Assembly: GCF_040549485.1 (NCBI RefSeq)
Contig: NZ_JBEPTK010000005.1
Span: 124,001 to 188,000 of the forward strand
From: Constrictibacter sp. MBR-5
GTDB taxonomy: Bacteria > Pseudomonadota > Alphaproteobacteria > JAJUGE01
DNA: 64,000 bases
Direction: 5' to 3'
Position 1 is the first letter of the stretch. Each line of letters begins with the position of its first letter. Below, one piece after another: positions 1 to 9,622 of the stretch. The position numbers and the translations under genes were made by a program. Under the pieces are notes generated by a model, which had not been told where the DNA came from, did not search any database, and saw only the letters and a list, made by a program, of their open reading frames with translations.

Positions 1-909
1 GGTGCGGGCACCGCCATATGGCTGACCGACCTGGAGGGGAGCGCCCGCAAGGCGGCGCTCGCCGATGCCGCCGTCCTCCTGTCGCGCAACACGACCGATC
101 TGAAGGGCGACGAGCGCGGCCTGCCGCGCAGGGCTCGTCTCATCCAGTTCATGTCGGCGGGGATCGACTTCATCCGGCTCGACGGGCTGCCCGAGACCCT
201 GCCGGTCGCCTGCAATGCCGGGGCCTATGCCGAGCCGATGGCCGAGCACGGCCTCGCCATGGCCTTCGCCGCGGCCAAGCGGCTGGTGCACGAGCATGCC
301 GAGCTGAAGGAGGGCCGGTTCAACCAGTTCAATTCGGTTCGGATGCTCGCCGGCGGCGTCTGCGGGATCCTCGGATTCGGCGGCATCGGCGTGGCGACGG
401 CGAAACTGATGCGCGCCGTCGGCATGAAGGTGCACGCGATCAACCGCCGCGGCGGCGGTCACGAACATGTCGACTGGATGGGCACGCCGGACCGGACGGA
501 CGAACTGCTGGCCGCGTCGGACGTGCTGGTGCTCAGCCTGCCGCTGACGCCCGCGACGCGCGACATGATCGATGCGCGCGCCCTCGGCCTGATGAAGCCG
601 GACGCGATCCTCGTGAACCTCGCGCGCGGCGAGATCGTCGACGAGGCGGCGCTCTACGACCATCTCGTCGCGAACCCGAAATTCGTCGCCTGCATCGACG
701 CGTGGTGGATCGAGCCGATCCGGCACGGACGGTTCGAGATGGCGAAGCCGCTGCTCGACCTGCCGAACGTCATCGGCTCGCCGCACAATTCCGCCTCCGT
801 GCGGGGCTGGCGCGACGTGTCCCTGCGCCGCGCCACGGCGAACTGCCGGCGGGTGCTCGAGGGCGGCGAGCCGTGGCACCTGGTGCAGGAGGCCGACCGC
901 GCCGCCTGA
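1..909 (+). CDS. D-isomer-specific 2-hydroxyacid dehydrogenase, 5' end cut by the window
   Basis: The frame is open from the first base, so the true start lies upstream; about 302 codons are visible. It should catalyse NAD(P)-dependent interconversion of a 2-oxoacid and a D-2-hydroxyacid in the cytoplasm. The Rossmann motif GFGGIG lies near visible residue 125. The family arginine sits in LARGEIVDE near residue 207, and the catalytic-type histidine in GSPHNSA near residue 263. The substrate cannot be read from sequence; glyoxylate/hydroxypyruvate reductase and phosphoglycerate dehydrogenase relatives share this fold. Its 3' end meets a tandem hairpin repeat shared with the convergent transporter gene. 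The family is clear; the substrate is not. Confidence 0.85.
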   Translation, partial: GAGTAIWLTDLEGSARKAALADAAVLLSRNTTDLKGDERGLPRRARLIQFMSAGIDFIRLDGLPETLPVACNAGAYAEPMAEHGLAMAFAAAKRLVHEHAELKEGRFNQFNSVRMLAGGVCGILGFGGIGVATAKLMRAVGMKVHAINRRGGGHEHVDWMGTPDRTDELLAASDVLVLSLPLTPATRDMIDARALGLMKPDAILVNLARGEIVDEAALYDHLVANPKFVACIDAWWIEPIRHGRFEMAKPLLDLPNVIGSPHNSASVRGWRDVSLRRATANCRRVLEGGEPWHLVQEADRAA

Positions 910-957
910 CCGGCGTCAGCCGGCGATCTGTTCCGACCGGCGTCAGCCGGCGATCTG
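908..957. repeat. Tandem 23-bp repeat forming two hairpins between convergent genes
   Basis: Two identical 23-bp copies start at 908 and 935, a 27-bp period. Each contains CCGGC-GTCA-GCCGG, a perfect five-pair stem. The second copy includes the last codons and stop of the OPT transporter gene. The first copy lies between the two convergent stops and looks like a duplicated transporter 3' end. The pair could act as a bidirectional terminator, although there is no T-tract. Confidence 0.6.
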
Positions 958-2688
958 CATCCCCGCCATGACCACCCCGGCGATGCTCTCGCCGGCGACC
1001 AGTCCGGCGGCCAGGACGGTGGTGTAGCGGTCGGCCCAGTCCGGCGCCGCCCGCCGCAGCAGCGCCGCGGCGACGGCACCCAGGAAGAACGAGAGTGCAT
1101 TCCAGGCCGGGATGACGAAGGCGAGGCCGACCGCGGCGCCGCTCGGTACCATGCGTGCCAGCCGCGCCGGCAGGAAGCTCTCGGCGAGCGCCAGCAGCAG
1201 GCCGGCCACGCCGGCCACGGCCATCGCCGGCATCGCGGCCGGCGGCAGCGCACCCGGTCCCTGCGCCATCACCTCGGCGACCGCCTTCCAGGTCGCCACC
1301 GCCGGCGCCGGCCATTCCGCGGTCAGCAGCATGCCGGCCGGGTCCGGGATCAGCACCAGATAGACGAGGCTCCCGACGAGGCTGCCCGTCAGCACGCCGA
1401 ACACCTGTGCCACCGCCTGGAAGGCGGGCGAGGCACCGACGATCATGCCCGTTCGCAGGTCCTGCAGCAGGTCCGCCGCCTGTCCCGCCGCCCCGCCGGT
1501 GACGTTGGCGGCCATCAGGTTGGCGGTGGCGTCGCCGGGCGTGATGGCGCCGAAGCTCAGCTGCGTGACCTTGCCGACCGCGCCGATCGGCGCGATGCCA
1601 GTCTCGCCGGCGACCCGCGCCGCCACGGCGGCGAGCACGAAGCTCAGCACGACGGCGAGCGCCGCCTGCCACGCGCCGATGCCGAAGATCATCACCTGCG
1701 CGGTCGCCGCCAGCAGCAGGCAGACGCCGAAGGCGGCGACGAAGACGGGCAGCGGCAGTGTCGGCGGGAGCGAGGCGGTGGCCGCCCTGCCCCGCCGGCG
1801 CCGGCGGGCGATGCGGACCAGCGTGATCGCGAGCGAGGTCAGCGTCGCGACGACCATCAGGGTCACCCCCGGCCACAGCAGCCATTCGACCAGGGCGCCG
1901 AACCAGGGGGCGGCGGCATCCGCCGGCCCCGCTTCGGCCCAGCCCTGCGCGACGGCGAGCGGCCCGAGCAGCGCCCAGGCCAGCACCGCCCCGATCAGCA
2001 GCGAAAGGCCGATCCGCAGCCCGACGATCGCGCCGAACCCCACCATCAGCAGCGACGGATCCAGCACGAATCCCAGGTTGGCCGCCGTCGGCGGTGCGGC
2101 GCCGACGGCCGGCAGCGCCAGCCGGGGCAGGGAACCCGTCGCGCCGTCGACCAGCTTCAGCAGCGCCGACACCGCGCCGCCGCCCAGCAGCAGCCGCAGC
2201 CCGCGTGCCGCCTCCGGTCCGTCGCCGTGGATCTGGCGCATCGTCGCCGCCGTCGCGACGCCGGCCGGGAACTGCAGCTGTTCGCGCACCAGCATCTGGT
2301 TGCGGATGCCCGCCGCCACGACGATGCCGAGGGCGCTCACCACGAACACCCAGAAGGCGAGCAGCGGGAAGGGCAGGCTGCCGCCCGTGATCAGCTGCCA
2401 GGCCGGAATCGGCGCCACCAGCCCGCCGGAGATGATCGACGCCGCGGACGATGCGGCCGTCTGGTTGATGTTGTTCTCCAACAGCCCCCAGCGCCGCCCC
2501 AGCGCGCGCCAAAGCCCGAACCCGATCAGCCCGGCGGCGATCGACATGTTGAACGCCCAGCCGATCTTCAGCCCGCTATAGACATTGCAAGGCGTCAGCA
2601 GGGCGCCGATGAGCATGCCCGTGACGACGGCACGGACGGTGAGTTCGGGGACGGGGCGCGGAGCCGGGTGCTGTGGCCTCAATGCCAT
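943..2688 (-). CDS. OPT-family oligopeptide/metal-chelate transporter
   Basis: This 581-residue protein is hydrophobic almost throughout, as expected of an inner-membrane permease with a dozen or more helices. Two family signatures are visible: NVYSGLKIGW near residues 34-43 and NNINQTAASSAAS near residues 73-85. Members of the OPT superfamily import oligopeptides or metal-siderophore-like conjugates by proton symport. The length suits the shorter bacterial members. It stands alone: a convergent dehydrogenase lies downstream, and queG ends 160 bp upstream in the same direction. The start at 2688 has only a weak purine-rich site before it, so the N-terminus is uncertain. The substrate is unknown. 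Confidence 0.88.
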   Translation of the reverse strand: MALRPQHPAPRPVPELTVRAVVTGMLIGALLTPCNVYSGLKIGWAFNMSIAAGLIGFGLWRALGRRWGLLENNINQTAASSAASIISGGLVAPIPAWQLITGGSLPFPLLAFWVFVVSALGIVVAAGIRNQMLVREQLQFPAGVATAATMRQIHGDGPEAARGLRLLLGGGAVSALLKLVDGATGSLPRLALPAVGAAPPTAANLGFVLDPSLLMVGFGAIVGLRIGLSLLIGAVLAWALLGPLAVAQGWAEAGPADAAAPWFGALVEWLLWPGVTLMVVATLTSLAITLVRIARRRRRGRAATASLPPTLPLPVFVAAFGVCLLLAATAQVMIFGIGAWQAALAVVLSFVLAAVAARVAGETGIAPIGAVGKVTQLSFGAITPGDATANLMAANVTGGAAGQAADLLQDLRTGMIVGASPAFQAVAQVFGVLTGSLVGSLVYLVLIPDPAGMLLTAEWPAPAVATWKAVAEVMAQGPGALPPAAMPAMAVAGVAGLLLALAESFLPARLARMVPSGAAVGLAFVIPAWNALSFFLGAVAAALLRRAAPDWADRYTTVLAAGLVAGESIAGVVMAGMQIAG

Positions 2689-2848
2689 TGCGGTCGCGAG
2701 GCCTCAGCCCCTCGCGGAGGCTGGCGCGGCCTCGATGCGGCGACGGGAAGGTTCGGAGGCGGCCTCCGCCGGCATTTCACGGTGGGGCTGATTGGACATC
2801 CGCGGTTCTGTTCTTCGCATCCGATGGGATCTGAGCATCCGCCACCAA

Positions 2849-4033
2849 CTAACAGGCGGAGGGGCCGCACCCAAGCGTTCCCAGCAACCGCCACTCCTCG
2901 ATCACATCCGGATCGGCCTCCAAGGGAACACGCTCTCGGCGCAGCGCGGCCAGCTTTGGCGCTGGCAGCAGTCTCGCCAGCGCCCAGACGGCCATCGCGC
3001 GGACCAGGGGGGAGGGGTCTTCGAGGAGGCGTTCCGCTTCTGCGGCCAAGGCGGGGGTGCCGCTGTTGCCGATGGCGATGAGCACGTTGCGGACGAAGCG
3101 GTCGCGGCCGGTGCGTTTGATCGGTGAGCCGGAGAACAGGGTGCGGAAGCTGGCGTCGTCGAGCCGGGCGAGTTCGGCGAGGCGGGGTGCGGTGAGTTCG
3201 ACCCGCGGCAGAAGTTCGTCCATGCGTGGGGCGGCCTGGGCGAACTTGTTCCATGGGCACACGGCGAGGCAGTCGTCGCAGCCGTAGATGCGGTTCCCGA
3301 TCGGCGCGCGGAACTCGCGCGGGATGTGTCCCTTGTGCTCGATGGTCAGGTAGGAGATGCAGCGCCGGGCGTCGAGCCTGTAGGGGGCCGGGAAGGCCGC
3401 CGTCGGGCAGGCGTCGAGGCAGCGCTGGCACGAGCCGCAATGGTCCGTCTCCGGTGCCGCCGGTTCCAGTTCGAGCGTGGTGAACAACTCTCCCAGGAAG
3501 AGCCAGGATCCGTGGGCGCGCGACACCAGGTTGGTGTGCTTGCCCTGCCAGCCGATGCCGGCCGCCTGCGCCAGCGGCTTTTCCATGACCGGCGCCGTAT
3601 CGACGAAAACCCGCGCGTCGCCGCCATGCGCCGCCACCAGCCAGCGGCCCAGTTCCTTGAGACGCTTCTTCAGCGCGTCGTGATAGTCGCGCCCCGTGCG
3701 GGCATAGACGGATATCCCGCCCCGGTCCGGCCGCGAGAGCACGTCGAGCGGGTCCACGGCCGGTCTGTAGCTCGCTGCGACGACGACGACCGAGCGCGCG
3801 CCGGGCCAGAGGGCGGCGGCGTCGCCGCGGCGCGTCTCGTGCGCTGCCAGCCACCCCATGTCGCCGTGCATGCCCTCCGCGAGGAAGGCGGAGAGGCGCT
3901 CGCGCAGTTCCGGCGACGACGAGGCCGGCGCAAAGCCCACCGCGTCGTATCCCATCGCCAGGGCGCGGTCGCGGAGTTCGGCTCCGGGATCGGCCGGCGT
4001 GTCCGGGGTGGCGTCTTCAGGCGAGGTCGGCAT
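2849..4033 (-). CDS. queG: Epoxyqueuosine reductase QueG
   Basis: QueG reduces epoxyqueuosine to queuosine in the wobble base of tRNA, the last step of queuosine synthesis, using cobalamin and two [4Fe-4S] clusters. The 394-residue protein shows both ferredoxin-type motifs, [12 protein letters not shown] near residue 197 and [13 protein letters not shown] near residue 250. It also shows the N-terminal [12 protein letters not shown]-like region (here [12 protein letters not shown]) and a C-terminal HEAT-like helical tail (about residues 300-380). Length and motif order match the family. It is in the same direction as the OPT gene but 160 bp apart, so co-transcription is unclear. Confidence is high. 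Confidence 0.93.
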   Translation of the reverse strand: MPTSPEDATPDTPADPGAELRDRALAMGYDAVGFAPASSSPELRERLSAFLAEGMHGDMGWLAAHETRRGDAAALWPGARSVVVVAASYRPAVDPLDVLSRPDRGGISVYARTGRDYHDALKKRLKELGRWLVAAHGGDARVFVDTAPVMEKPLAQAAGIGWQGKHTNLVSRAHGSWLFLGELFTTLELEPAAPETDHCGSCQRCLDACPTAAFPAPYRLDARRCISYLTIEHKGHIPREFRAPIGNRIYGCDDCLAVCPWNKFAQAAPRMDELLPRVELTAPRLAELARLDDASFRTLFSGSPIKRTGRDRFVRNVLIAIGNSGTPALAAEAERLLEDPSPLVRAMAVWALARLLPAPKLAALRRERVPLEADPDVIEEWRLLGTLGCGPSAC

Positions 4034-4202
4034 CGCCTGAACATGGGGTGGCGCCGGCTTCGGGTCATCGGCCGCATGGGCGCAGGCGGCGCAATGTGTG
4101 CCCGTCGGCGGAATTCAACCTGGATGGCAGAAGGGGCTCGGCTTACAGTCTGTGCTGGCCGCTGCCGTGGCGGGACGATCTTCGAGGTTGGGCGCCGTCG
4201 GG

Positions 4203-5570
4203 ATGAGAAGCTTCCTGCTGTACATGGCCGTCGCGAGCCTCTTTCTGACCGGATTCAAATTCCCGCTGGGATCGATCGATCTTTACGTCCACTACGCCTA
4301 CATGCCGCTCGTCATCCTCGCGGCGATGGCGGTCTCCGGTACCGTGATCAGCGGCTCGCTGGTGGCCGTCCTGGCGGCACTTCTGCTGCATACCCTGCTC
4401 GCGACGGGCATGTTCGGCGGCGGCCTCGCGCGACCTGCCATGCAGCTCGCGCTGATCGGCGCCACCTTGCTGATGTTTCAGCAGGTCGTGGCGATCGTCG
4501 GGTACGACATCTACAGGGTGATGCGCGCCTACATGCATCTGGCGGTCGCAGTGTCCGCCATCGGGCTGGTGCAGGTGGCCGCGTTCTTCCTCGACATCCG
4601 TCCCGGCTACGATCTCGGCTGGCTCGTCCCCGAGTTCAGCATGCACATCAACGAGTTCGGCGTGTTGCGTGCCCAATCCATTCTCAAGGAGCCCTCCCAC
4701 CTGGGTCACATCCTGGCGCCGGCGGTGTTTGTCGCCGTACTGAACCTCTCGAGCCGCGTGCCGGTCTTCATCGGCCGGCGTGCCTCCGCCGTCATCATCG
4801 CCATCACGCTCCTGTCCTTCTCCACCGTCAGCTACGCGGCGATCTTCGCCGCCGTCTGCCTGGTCGCCCTGAACGTCCGGCGAGGAGCGGCCGCCTGGGT
4901 GATGGTGTGCGGTCTGACGATGATCGTGGCACTCTACTTCTACGTTCCCGGCTTCAAGCTGCGCGCCGACGATACGTTCGGCGCCCTGATGTACAACGAC
5001 CTGGTCAGCGCCAACTTTTCCACGCTGACGCTCTACAACAACCTGCGTGTCGCGATCACGCACCTCGTCGACACCGGCTTCTGGGGCGGCGGCCTGGGGT
5101 CCCATCTGGGGGCATTCGAGCGGGATTCGGTGCTGTACGGGCTGGCGGGGCTGCCGTTCCAAGTGGCCTACCTCAATGCGGAGGATGCCAACTCGCTGTT
5201 GCTGCGCATCCTGTCCGAACTCGGCCTGCCGGGCCTGATCGCGCTCTGCGCGTTTCTCTGGTTCGGCTATGTCGGACGGCGGCCCGACGCCGGGACGGGC
5301 ACAGCGGCGGACGGTCTGTGGATCGTGTCGAACGCTGCGATGGTGCTCTTCGTCGTCGCCCTGCTGCGGCAGGGACACTATTCGAACTTCGGCATGCCGC
5401 TGTTCCTGCTGCTCTACGCCTATGCGGCCCGGTTCGCCCGCGCCGCCGAAACCGAAGGCGCCCGAGGCCTGCCCGGACCGCTCGATCCCGGATTCGGCGG
5501 GCCGCCGCCTTTACCCGGCGCCCGTGAGTGGTCGCGTGCGAACGGAGCGGCGCCGGGGACTGGCGTGTGA
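4203..5570 (+). CDS. O-antigen ligase/polymerase-like polytopic membrane protein
   Basis: The protein (455 residues from ATG 4203) has roughly ten to twelve hydrophobic segments and one long hydrophilic loop before the last helices. That is the layout of the Wzy/WaaL/O-antigen ligase superfamily. SILKEPSHLGH in the first half and GGGLGSHLGAFERDS in the large loop resemble the loop regions where these enzymes bind sugar lipid. It would act in the inner membrane on a polyprenyl-linked glycan. No glycosyltransferase, flippase or export gene is nearby, so it is an orphan. A GTG at 4098 would add 35 residues of non-membrane sequence; 4203 was preferred because the first helix follows at once. The exact role is unknown. 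Confidence 0.7.
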   Translation: MRSFLLYMAVASLFLTGFKFPLGSIDLYVHYAYMPLVILAAMAVSGTVISGSLVAVLAALLLHTLLATGMFGGGLARPAMQLALIGATLLMFQQVVAIVGYDIYRVMRAYMHLAVAVSAIGLVQVAAFFLDIRPGYDLGWLVPEFSMHINEFGVLRAQSILKEPSHLGHILAPAVFVAVLNLSSRVPVFIGRRASAVIIAITLLSFSTVSYAAIFAAVCLVALNVRRGAAAWVMVCGLTMIVALYFYVPGFKLRADDTFGALMYNDLVSANFSTLTLYNNLRVAITHLVDTGFWGGGLGSHLGAFERDSVLYGLAGLPFQVAYLNAEDANSLLLRILSELGLPGLIALCAFLWFGYVGRRPDAGTGTAADGLWIVSNAAMVLFVVALLRQGHYSNFGMPLFLLLYAYAARFARAAETEGARGLPGPLDPGFGGPPPLPGAREWSRANGAAPGTGV

Positions 5571-5670
5571 CCGCCCCGCGTTCCACCATGAGGCGGGCTC
5601 GGCGACCGGTCGGCGACCAGACCTGCCGATCGCCCGGGCCGGCGGAAGAACCGTGGGAGGAGGACAGGCC

Positions 5671-6468
5671 ATGCGCGTGATGGTGACGGGAGCCGGCGGC
5701 GGGATCGGGCGGGCGATCAGTATCAGGCTCGCACAGGATGCGCGGACGCGCGGCGAGGCGGCATCGTTCGCCTTGATCGACCTCCACGCAGGCAGTGCGC
5801 TCGACGAGACCGCCGCGGCCGTAAAGGCGGAGGGGGCGAGCGTCTTCGCATTCGCCGGCAACCTCGCGGATCCGGCAATCCCCGGCCGGATGGTCGAGCA
5901 GGCTGTCGAAGCGATGGGCGGCCTCGACGTTCTGATCAGCAACGCCGGCGTGAACGCTCCGGGCCTCCTGAAGGATCTGGCGCTGGAGGACTGGGATCGC
6001 GTCTTCGCCGTCAATACGCGGCCGACCTGGCTGTTGGCCAAGGCCGCCTATCCGCATCTGAAGGCGGCGCGCGGCGCGATCGTCTCGATCGCGTCGATGT
6101 CGGGCATGCAGCCGCATACGGGCCTCGGCGCCTACAGTGCCTCAAAGGCGGCGCTGATCATCCTCACCAAGCAGATCGCGCAGGAATGGGCGGCCGACGG
6201 CATCCGGGCGAACAGCGTGTCGCCGGGTTTCGTCGAATCGCCCATGACGGCAGATCTTTATGCCAACCCGGCGGTTCGGGCATCGCGCGAGGCCTTCGTG
6301 CCGCTCGGACGGATCGCGCAGCCCGACGACATCGCGGCGGTCGTGTCGTTTCTTGCCGGACCGGACGCGCGCTACGTCACTGGCCAGAACATCCTGACCG
6401 ACGGGGGGCTGTGCGACTCCATTCTCGACAAGACGCCGGGCAGGCCCTCGGCCGGCCCCAAGGCCTAG
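5671..6468 (+). CDS. Short-chain dehydrogenase/reductase (SDR)
   Basis: This is a classical SDR of 265 residues that oxidises or reduces an alcohol/carbonyl with NAD(P). Motifs in order are TGAGGGIG (residues 6-13), NAGV for the central strand, the catalytic serine in SIASMSG near 140, YSASK near 154-158, and the C-terminal NILTDGG typical of the FabG-like branch. The start at 5671 is fixed by a strong ribosome site, GGGAGGAGG at 5655-5663. The much longer upstream open frame overlaps the membrane protein and is not real. A hairpin at 6493-6514 separates it from the convergent TRAP gene. The substrate is not predictable. Confidence 0.9.
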   Translation: MRVMVTGAGGGIGRAISIRLAQDARTRGEAASFALIDLHAGSALDETAAAVKAEGASVFAFAGNLADPAIPGRMVEQAVEAMGGLDVLISNAGVNAPGLLKDLALEDWDRVFAVNTRPTWLLAKAAYPHLKAARGAIVSIASMSGMQPHTGLGAYSASKAALIILTKQIAQEWAADGIRANSVSPGFVESPMTADLYANPAVRASREAFVPLGRIAQPDDIAAVVSFLAGPDARYVTGQNILTDGGLCDSILDKTPGRPSAGPKA

Positions 6469-6492
6469 GGGACGAGAGGGCAGGGGCGGAAA

Positions 6493-6514
6493 GGCGGGGG
6501 ACGGCGCCCCCGCC
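6493..6514. terminator. GC hairpin between convergent SDR and dctP-type genes
   Basis: GGCGGGGG at 6493-6500 pairs perfectly with CCCCCGCC at 6507-6514 across a 6-nt loop. It lies in the 51-bp gap between two convergent stops, so it probably ends transcription from both sides. There is no T-tract on either strand. Confidence 0.55.
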
Positions 6515-6519
6515 GCGGC

Positions 6520-7587
6520 TCACGACTTCTTCGCCTTGCGGGTCTCCGCGAGGATGAAGTCGAGCAGTTCCTGCCCCGGCAGCCCTTTCGCCTCGGTCTC
6601 CTTGACCCAGGCGTCCCAAACCGGGCGCCCGCCAATCTCGCGGAAGCGTTCCAGCTGCTCCTCCGTGTACCGCACCTCGATCAGACCCTGCTTCTTGAAC
6701 AAGGGCAGGTTCGCCTTGTCGGCCTCGATCGACCCGTTCGCGAGCGCGTCGTAGGCGCCCGCCTTCGCGTCCATGAGCGCCTTCTGCCATTCGGGGGGCA
6801 GGCGCTCGAAGGCGGCCTTGTTCACCACCATCCCGCAGCCGCCGAGCGTGCCCGGCGCCATGTTGCCGGTGTACCAGCTGCTGATCTCGTTCAGCTTGAA
6901 GGCGACGTGGGAGTAGGTGAACGGGAACGAGGCGGCCTCCACCATGCCGCGCTCCAGGGCGGTATAGACCTCCGGCGCCGGAACCGTCGTCGGCACCGAG
7001 CCGAGGCGGCGCATCGCCTCGCCGATGCCGCCGAGCGCGCGGACGCGCTTGTTCTTCCAGCCTTCGAGATCCTTTGGCGGCGTGCCGACGCCCATGAATT
7101 CGTATTGCGGCAGGATGTTCGACATGTAGGGGATGGCGCCCCAGCGCCCCATCTCGGCGACGACGACGGGATGGTTGTAGTAGGCGTCGAAGACGCTCTC
7201 CATGGCATCGAAGCCGTCGATCGGCAGGAAGGGCAGATCCAGCCCGTTCATCGCCGGGTTCTTGCCGGGGTGGTATGAGGCGCAGAAATGGGCGGACTCG
7301 AAGGCGCCGAGCTTTATGCCGTCGAGGTTCTCCTTGGCGGGGGAGATCGCGTCGCCATAGTGGACGCGGATCGTGAAATTGCCGCCGGATGCCTTGTCGA
7401 CCTGCTCGGCGATATGTTCGATGCCGCGCGTCACCGCACGCGGGCCACCCCACACGGAATGGTTCCACTGGACCTTGTCGGCGGCCAGGGCGCTCGCTCC
7501 GAAGACCGTCCCCGAGAGCGGGGCGATGGCAAGGACGGCCGCGGCTATGCATGCGATACCAAAGACACTGGTCCGGATGCGCTTCAT
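6520..7587 (-). CDS. TRAP transporter substrate-binding protein (DctP family)
   Basis: This periplasmic solute receptor of 355 residues is expected to capture a carboxylate or related anion for a TRAP permease. It has an N-terminal signal peptide ending near the ALAADK region (about residue 36). Family features follow: a central RALGGIGEAMRRLG segment, where DctP proteins have the ligand carboxylate-binding arginine, then PAPEVYTALERGMVEAA. The start is supported by GGGAGGAAAC just upstream. The usual DctQ and DctM membrane subunits are not adjacent, so it must pair with a permease elsewhere or serve another receptor role. The ligand is unknown. Confidence 0.88.
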   Translation of the reverse strand: MKRIRTSVFGIACIAAAVLAIAPLSGTVFGASALAADKVQWNHSVWGGPRAVTRGIEHIAEQVDKASGGNFTIRVHYGDAISPAKENLDGIKLGAFESAHFCASYHPGKNPAMNGLDLPFLPIDGFDAMESVFDAYYNHPVVVAEMGRWGAIPYMSNILPQYEFMGVGTPPKDLEGWKNKRVRALGGIGEAMRRLGSVPTTVPAPEVYTALERGMVEAASFPFTYSHVAFKLNEISSWYTGNMAPGTLGGCGMVVNKAAFERLPPEWQKALMDAKAGAYDALANGSIEADKANLPLFKKQGLIEVRYTEEQLERFREIGGRPVWDAWVKETEAKGLPGQELLDFILAETRKAKKS

Positions 7588-7697
7588 CGTTTCCTCCCGG
7601 TTTTTTGTCTTTTAGCGTGCGAAGACTATCACGCTGTCGGGAGCGCGCTGCCGCCATTTACCGGGAACGGATGCCTACTTGCAGGAGAAGACGCTGT

Positions 7698-8375
7698 TCA
7701 GGCGCCTTTGCGACTCAACATGAAGATCGCCTGCTCGCCGAACAGGTTCGCCCGGCGTGAATGGACGGACGCCTTCAACGGCCGGGAATAGCCGTCCAGC
7801 ACGACCGCCCGTTCGATCTCGATGTCGAGCCTGCGACAGAGATCGAGGAAGTCGGCGATGGTGCAGAGATGGATGTTCGGCGTGGCGTGCCAGGGATCGT
7901 CGAGCAGGCCCGTAACAGGCATGCGCCCCCTGGTCAGCAGCGCGAGGCGAATCCGCCAGTAGCCGAAGTTCGGGAACGAGACGATCGCGCGCCGTCCGAT
8001 CCGCACCAGCTGCAGGAGCACGCCCCGCGGGTCGCGGGTCGCCTGGAGGGTGCGGCTGAGGATCACATAGTCGAAGCTGTCGGCGGGATAGAAGCCGAGG
8101 TCGGTGTCGGCGTCGCCCTGGATGACCGGCAGGCCGTTGGCGACGCTGGCGTTGACGCCGGCGCGGTCGATCTCGATGCCCCGGCCGTCGACGTCCTTGG
8201 TGCGCGCCAGTTGCCCGAGCAGCGTGCCGTCGCCGCAGCCGATATCGAGCACGCGGCTGCCGGCGGTGACCATGTCGGTGACGATCTGCAGGTCGTCGCG
8301 CACCGACCGTGTGGCGCCCGCCGGTGGCCGCGTCAGGAAGGTCCGGCCTTCGACGCGCGCTGCCGCGGCGTTCAT
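7698..8375 (-). CDS. metW: Methionine biosynthesis protein MetW
   Basis: MetW is a small methyltransferase-fold protein of 225 residues that accompanies the homoserine acyltransferase MetX in many proteobacteria and supports its activity. The SAM-type motif I reads [11 protein letters not shown] at residues 42-52. RTLQATRDP and the SFPNFGYW stretch are typical of this family. Its ATG overlaps the metX stop by 4 bp (ATGA at 8372-8375), so the two are translationally coupled. It is the last gene of the two-gene operon. Confidence 0.93.
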   Translation of the reverse strand: MNAAAARVEGRTFLTRPPAGATRSVRDDLQIVTDMVTAGSRVLDIGCGDGTLLGQLARTKDVDGRGIEIDRAGVNASVANGLPVIQGDADTDLGFYPADSFDYVILSRTLQATRDPRGVLLQLVRIGRRAIVSFPNFGYWRIRLALLTRGRMPVTGLLDDPWHATPNIHLCTIADFLDLCRRLDIEIERAVVLDGYSRPLKASVHSRRANLFGEQAIFMLSRKGA

Positions 8376-9547
8376 CGCTGCCTCAGGCCGCGGACCGATG
8401 CCGCGCCGTTGAGGAAGCCGCGGACGATGTCGATGAATTCGGGCTCGTCCAGCAGGAAGGCGTCGTGGCCCTTGTCGCTCTCGATTTCGACGAAGCTGAC
8501 CGGCGCCGCGACCGCGTTCAGGGCATGGACCAGAGTGCGGCTTTCGGAGGTCGGGAAGAGCCAGTCGCTGGTGAACGACGCCAGGCAGAAGCGGGTCTTC
8601 ACGCCGCGAAAGGCGTTGGCCAGTTCGCCGTCATGGTCCGCGGCGAGATCGAAATAATCCATCGCCCGGGTGATGTAGAGGTAGGAGTTGGCGTCGAAGC
8701 GTTCGACGAAGGCGCGGCCCTGGTGGCGCAGATAGCTCTCGATCTGGAATTCCGCCTCGCGGAAGTCGTAGATCAGGTGCGTGCGGTTCTGCAGGTTGCG
8801 CCCGAACTTGCGGTGCAGCGCCGGCTCGGACAGGTAGGTGATGTGCGCCGCCATCCGGGCGACGGCGAGGCCGCGCTCGGGCTTCACGCCGTAGAGCATG
8901 TATTCGCCGTTGCGCCAGTCCGGGTCGGCCATGATCGCCTGGCGGCCGACCTCGTGGAAGGCGATGTTCTGCGCGGTGTGGCGTGCGGCCGTTGCGACGG
9001 GCAGGGCGGAGAAGACCCGATCGGGGTAGCTCGCCGCCGCCTGCAGCACCTGCATGCCGCCCATCGAGCCGCCGATCACGCTGAACAGCTGGTCGATGCC
9101 GAGATGGTCGACGACGCGGAAGGCGGCGTTGACCATGTCCTTGATCGTGACGACCGGGAAGTCGAGCCCGTAGACCTTGCCGGTCTCCGGGTTCACGTGC
9201 TGCGGACCGGTCGAGCCCATGCAGCCGCCGATCACGTTCACGCACAGGATGAAGTAGCGGTCGGTGTCGATCGGCCGGCCGGGGCCGATCAGCATTTCCC
9301 ACCAGCCGGGCTTGCCGGTGATCGGATGCCGCTCCACCGGGAACTGGTCGCCGGTCAGCGCATGGCAGACGAGGATGGCGTTGGACTTGTCCCCGTTCAG
9401 CTCGCCATACGTCTGGTAGGCCAGCACCGGGCGTGGAAGCTCGCGGCCGCACTCCAGCAGGAGCGGCGAGTCGCATACAAGCTGCCGTCCCGGCAGGTTC
9501 TCGAAGGCGGGCCAGTCGGCACGGGCCGCCGGCGCGGTTTCGGACAC
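8372..9547 (-). CDS. metX: Homoserine O-acyltransferase MetX
   Basis: MetX acylates L-homoserine (usually with acetyl-CoA) as the committed step of methionine synthesis. The alpha/beta-hydrolase nucleophile elbow GGSMGG has its serine near residue 160. The catalytic aspartate is in SDWLFP near 326 and the histidine in KGHDAF near 361. The frame is open to an ATG at 9652, but that ATG lies inside a good -35 box (TTGACA 9647-9652). The GTG at 9547, preceded by AGAGGGAG, is therefore taken as the start, giving 391 residues, a usual family length. A structured leader precedes it. Acetyl versus succinyl specificity cannot be settled by eye. Confidence 0.92.
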   Translation of the reverse strand: MSETAPAARADWPAFENLPGRQLVCDSPLLLECGRELPRPVLAYQTYGELNGDKSNAILVCHALTGDQFPVERHPITGKPGWWEMLIGPGRPIDTDRYFILCVNVIGGCMGSTGPQHVNPETGKVYGLDFPVVTIKDMVNAAFRVVDHLGIDQLFSVIGGSMGGMQVLQAAASYPDRVFSALPVATAARHTAQNIAFHEVGRQAIMADPDWRNGEYMLYGVKPERGLAVARMAAHITYLSEPALHRKFGRNLQNRTHLIYDFREAEFQIESYLRHQGRAFVERFDANSYLYITRAMDYFDLAADHDGELANAFRGVKTRFCLASFTSDWLFPTSESRTLVHALNAVAAPVSFVEIESDKGHDAFLLDEPEFIDIVRGFLNGAASVRGLRQR

Positions 9548-9566
9548 TGGCAGGCTGCTCCCTCTG

Positions 9567-9609
9567 CCCGGCTTTCCGGGCCTTGGTTCGACGCTTGGGG
9601 CATTGCCCC
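9567..9609 (-). promoter_or_regulatory. Two-hairpin 5' leader of metX
   Basis: Between the predicted transcription start and the metX GTG lie two perfect hairpins. One is GGGGC-AAT-GCCCC (9597-9609). The other is CCCGG-AAAG-CCGGG (9567-9580), which ends just before the AGAGGGAG ribosome site. The layout suggests control of translation initiation. It does not match the SAM-II consensus as I know it. Function is inferred only. Confidence 0.35.
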
Positions 9610-9622
9610 GAGACCGGCGCAC

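Noticed and set aside
770-2512. A 580-codon minus-strand frame alongside the OPT gene
   Set aside because: It is Arg/Ala/Gly-rich without domains. The overlapping frame at 943-2688 shows OPT signatures and membrane helices.
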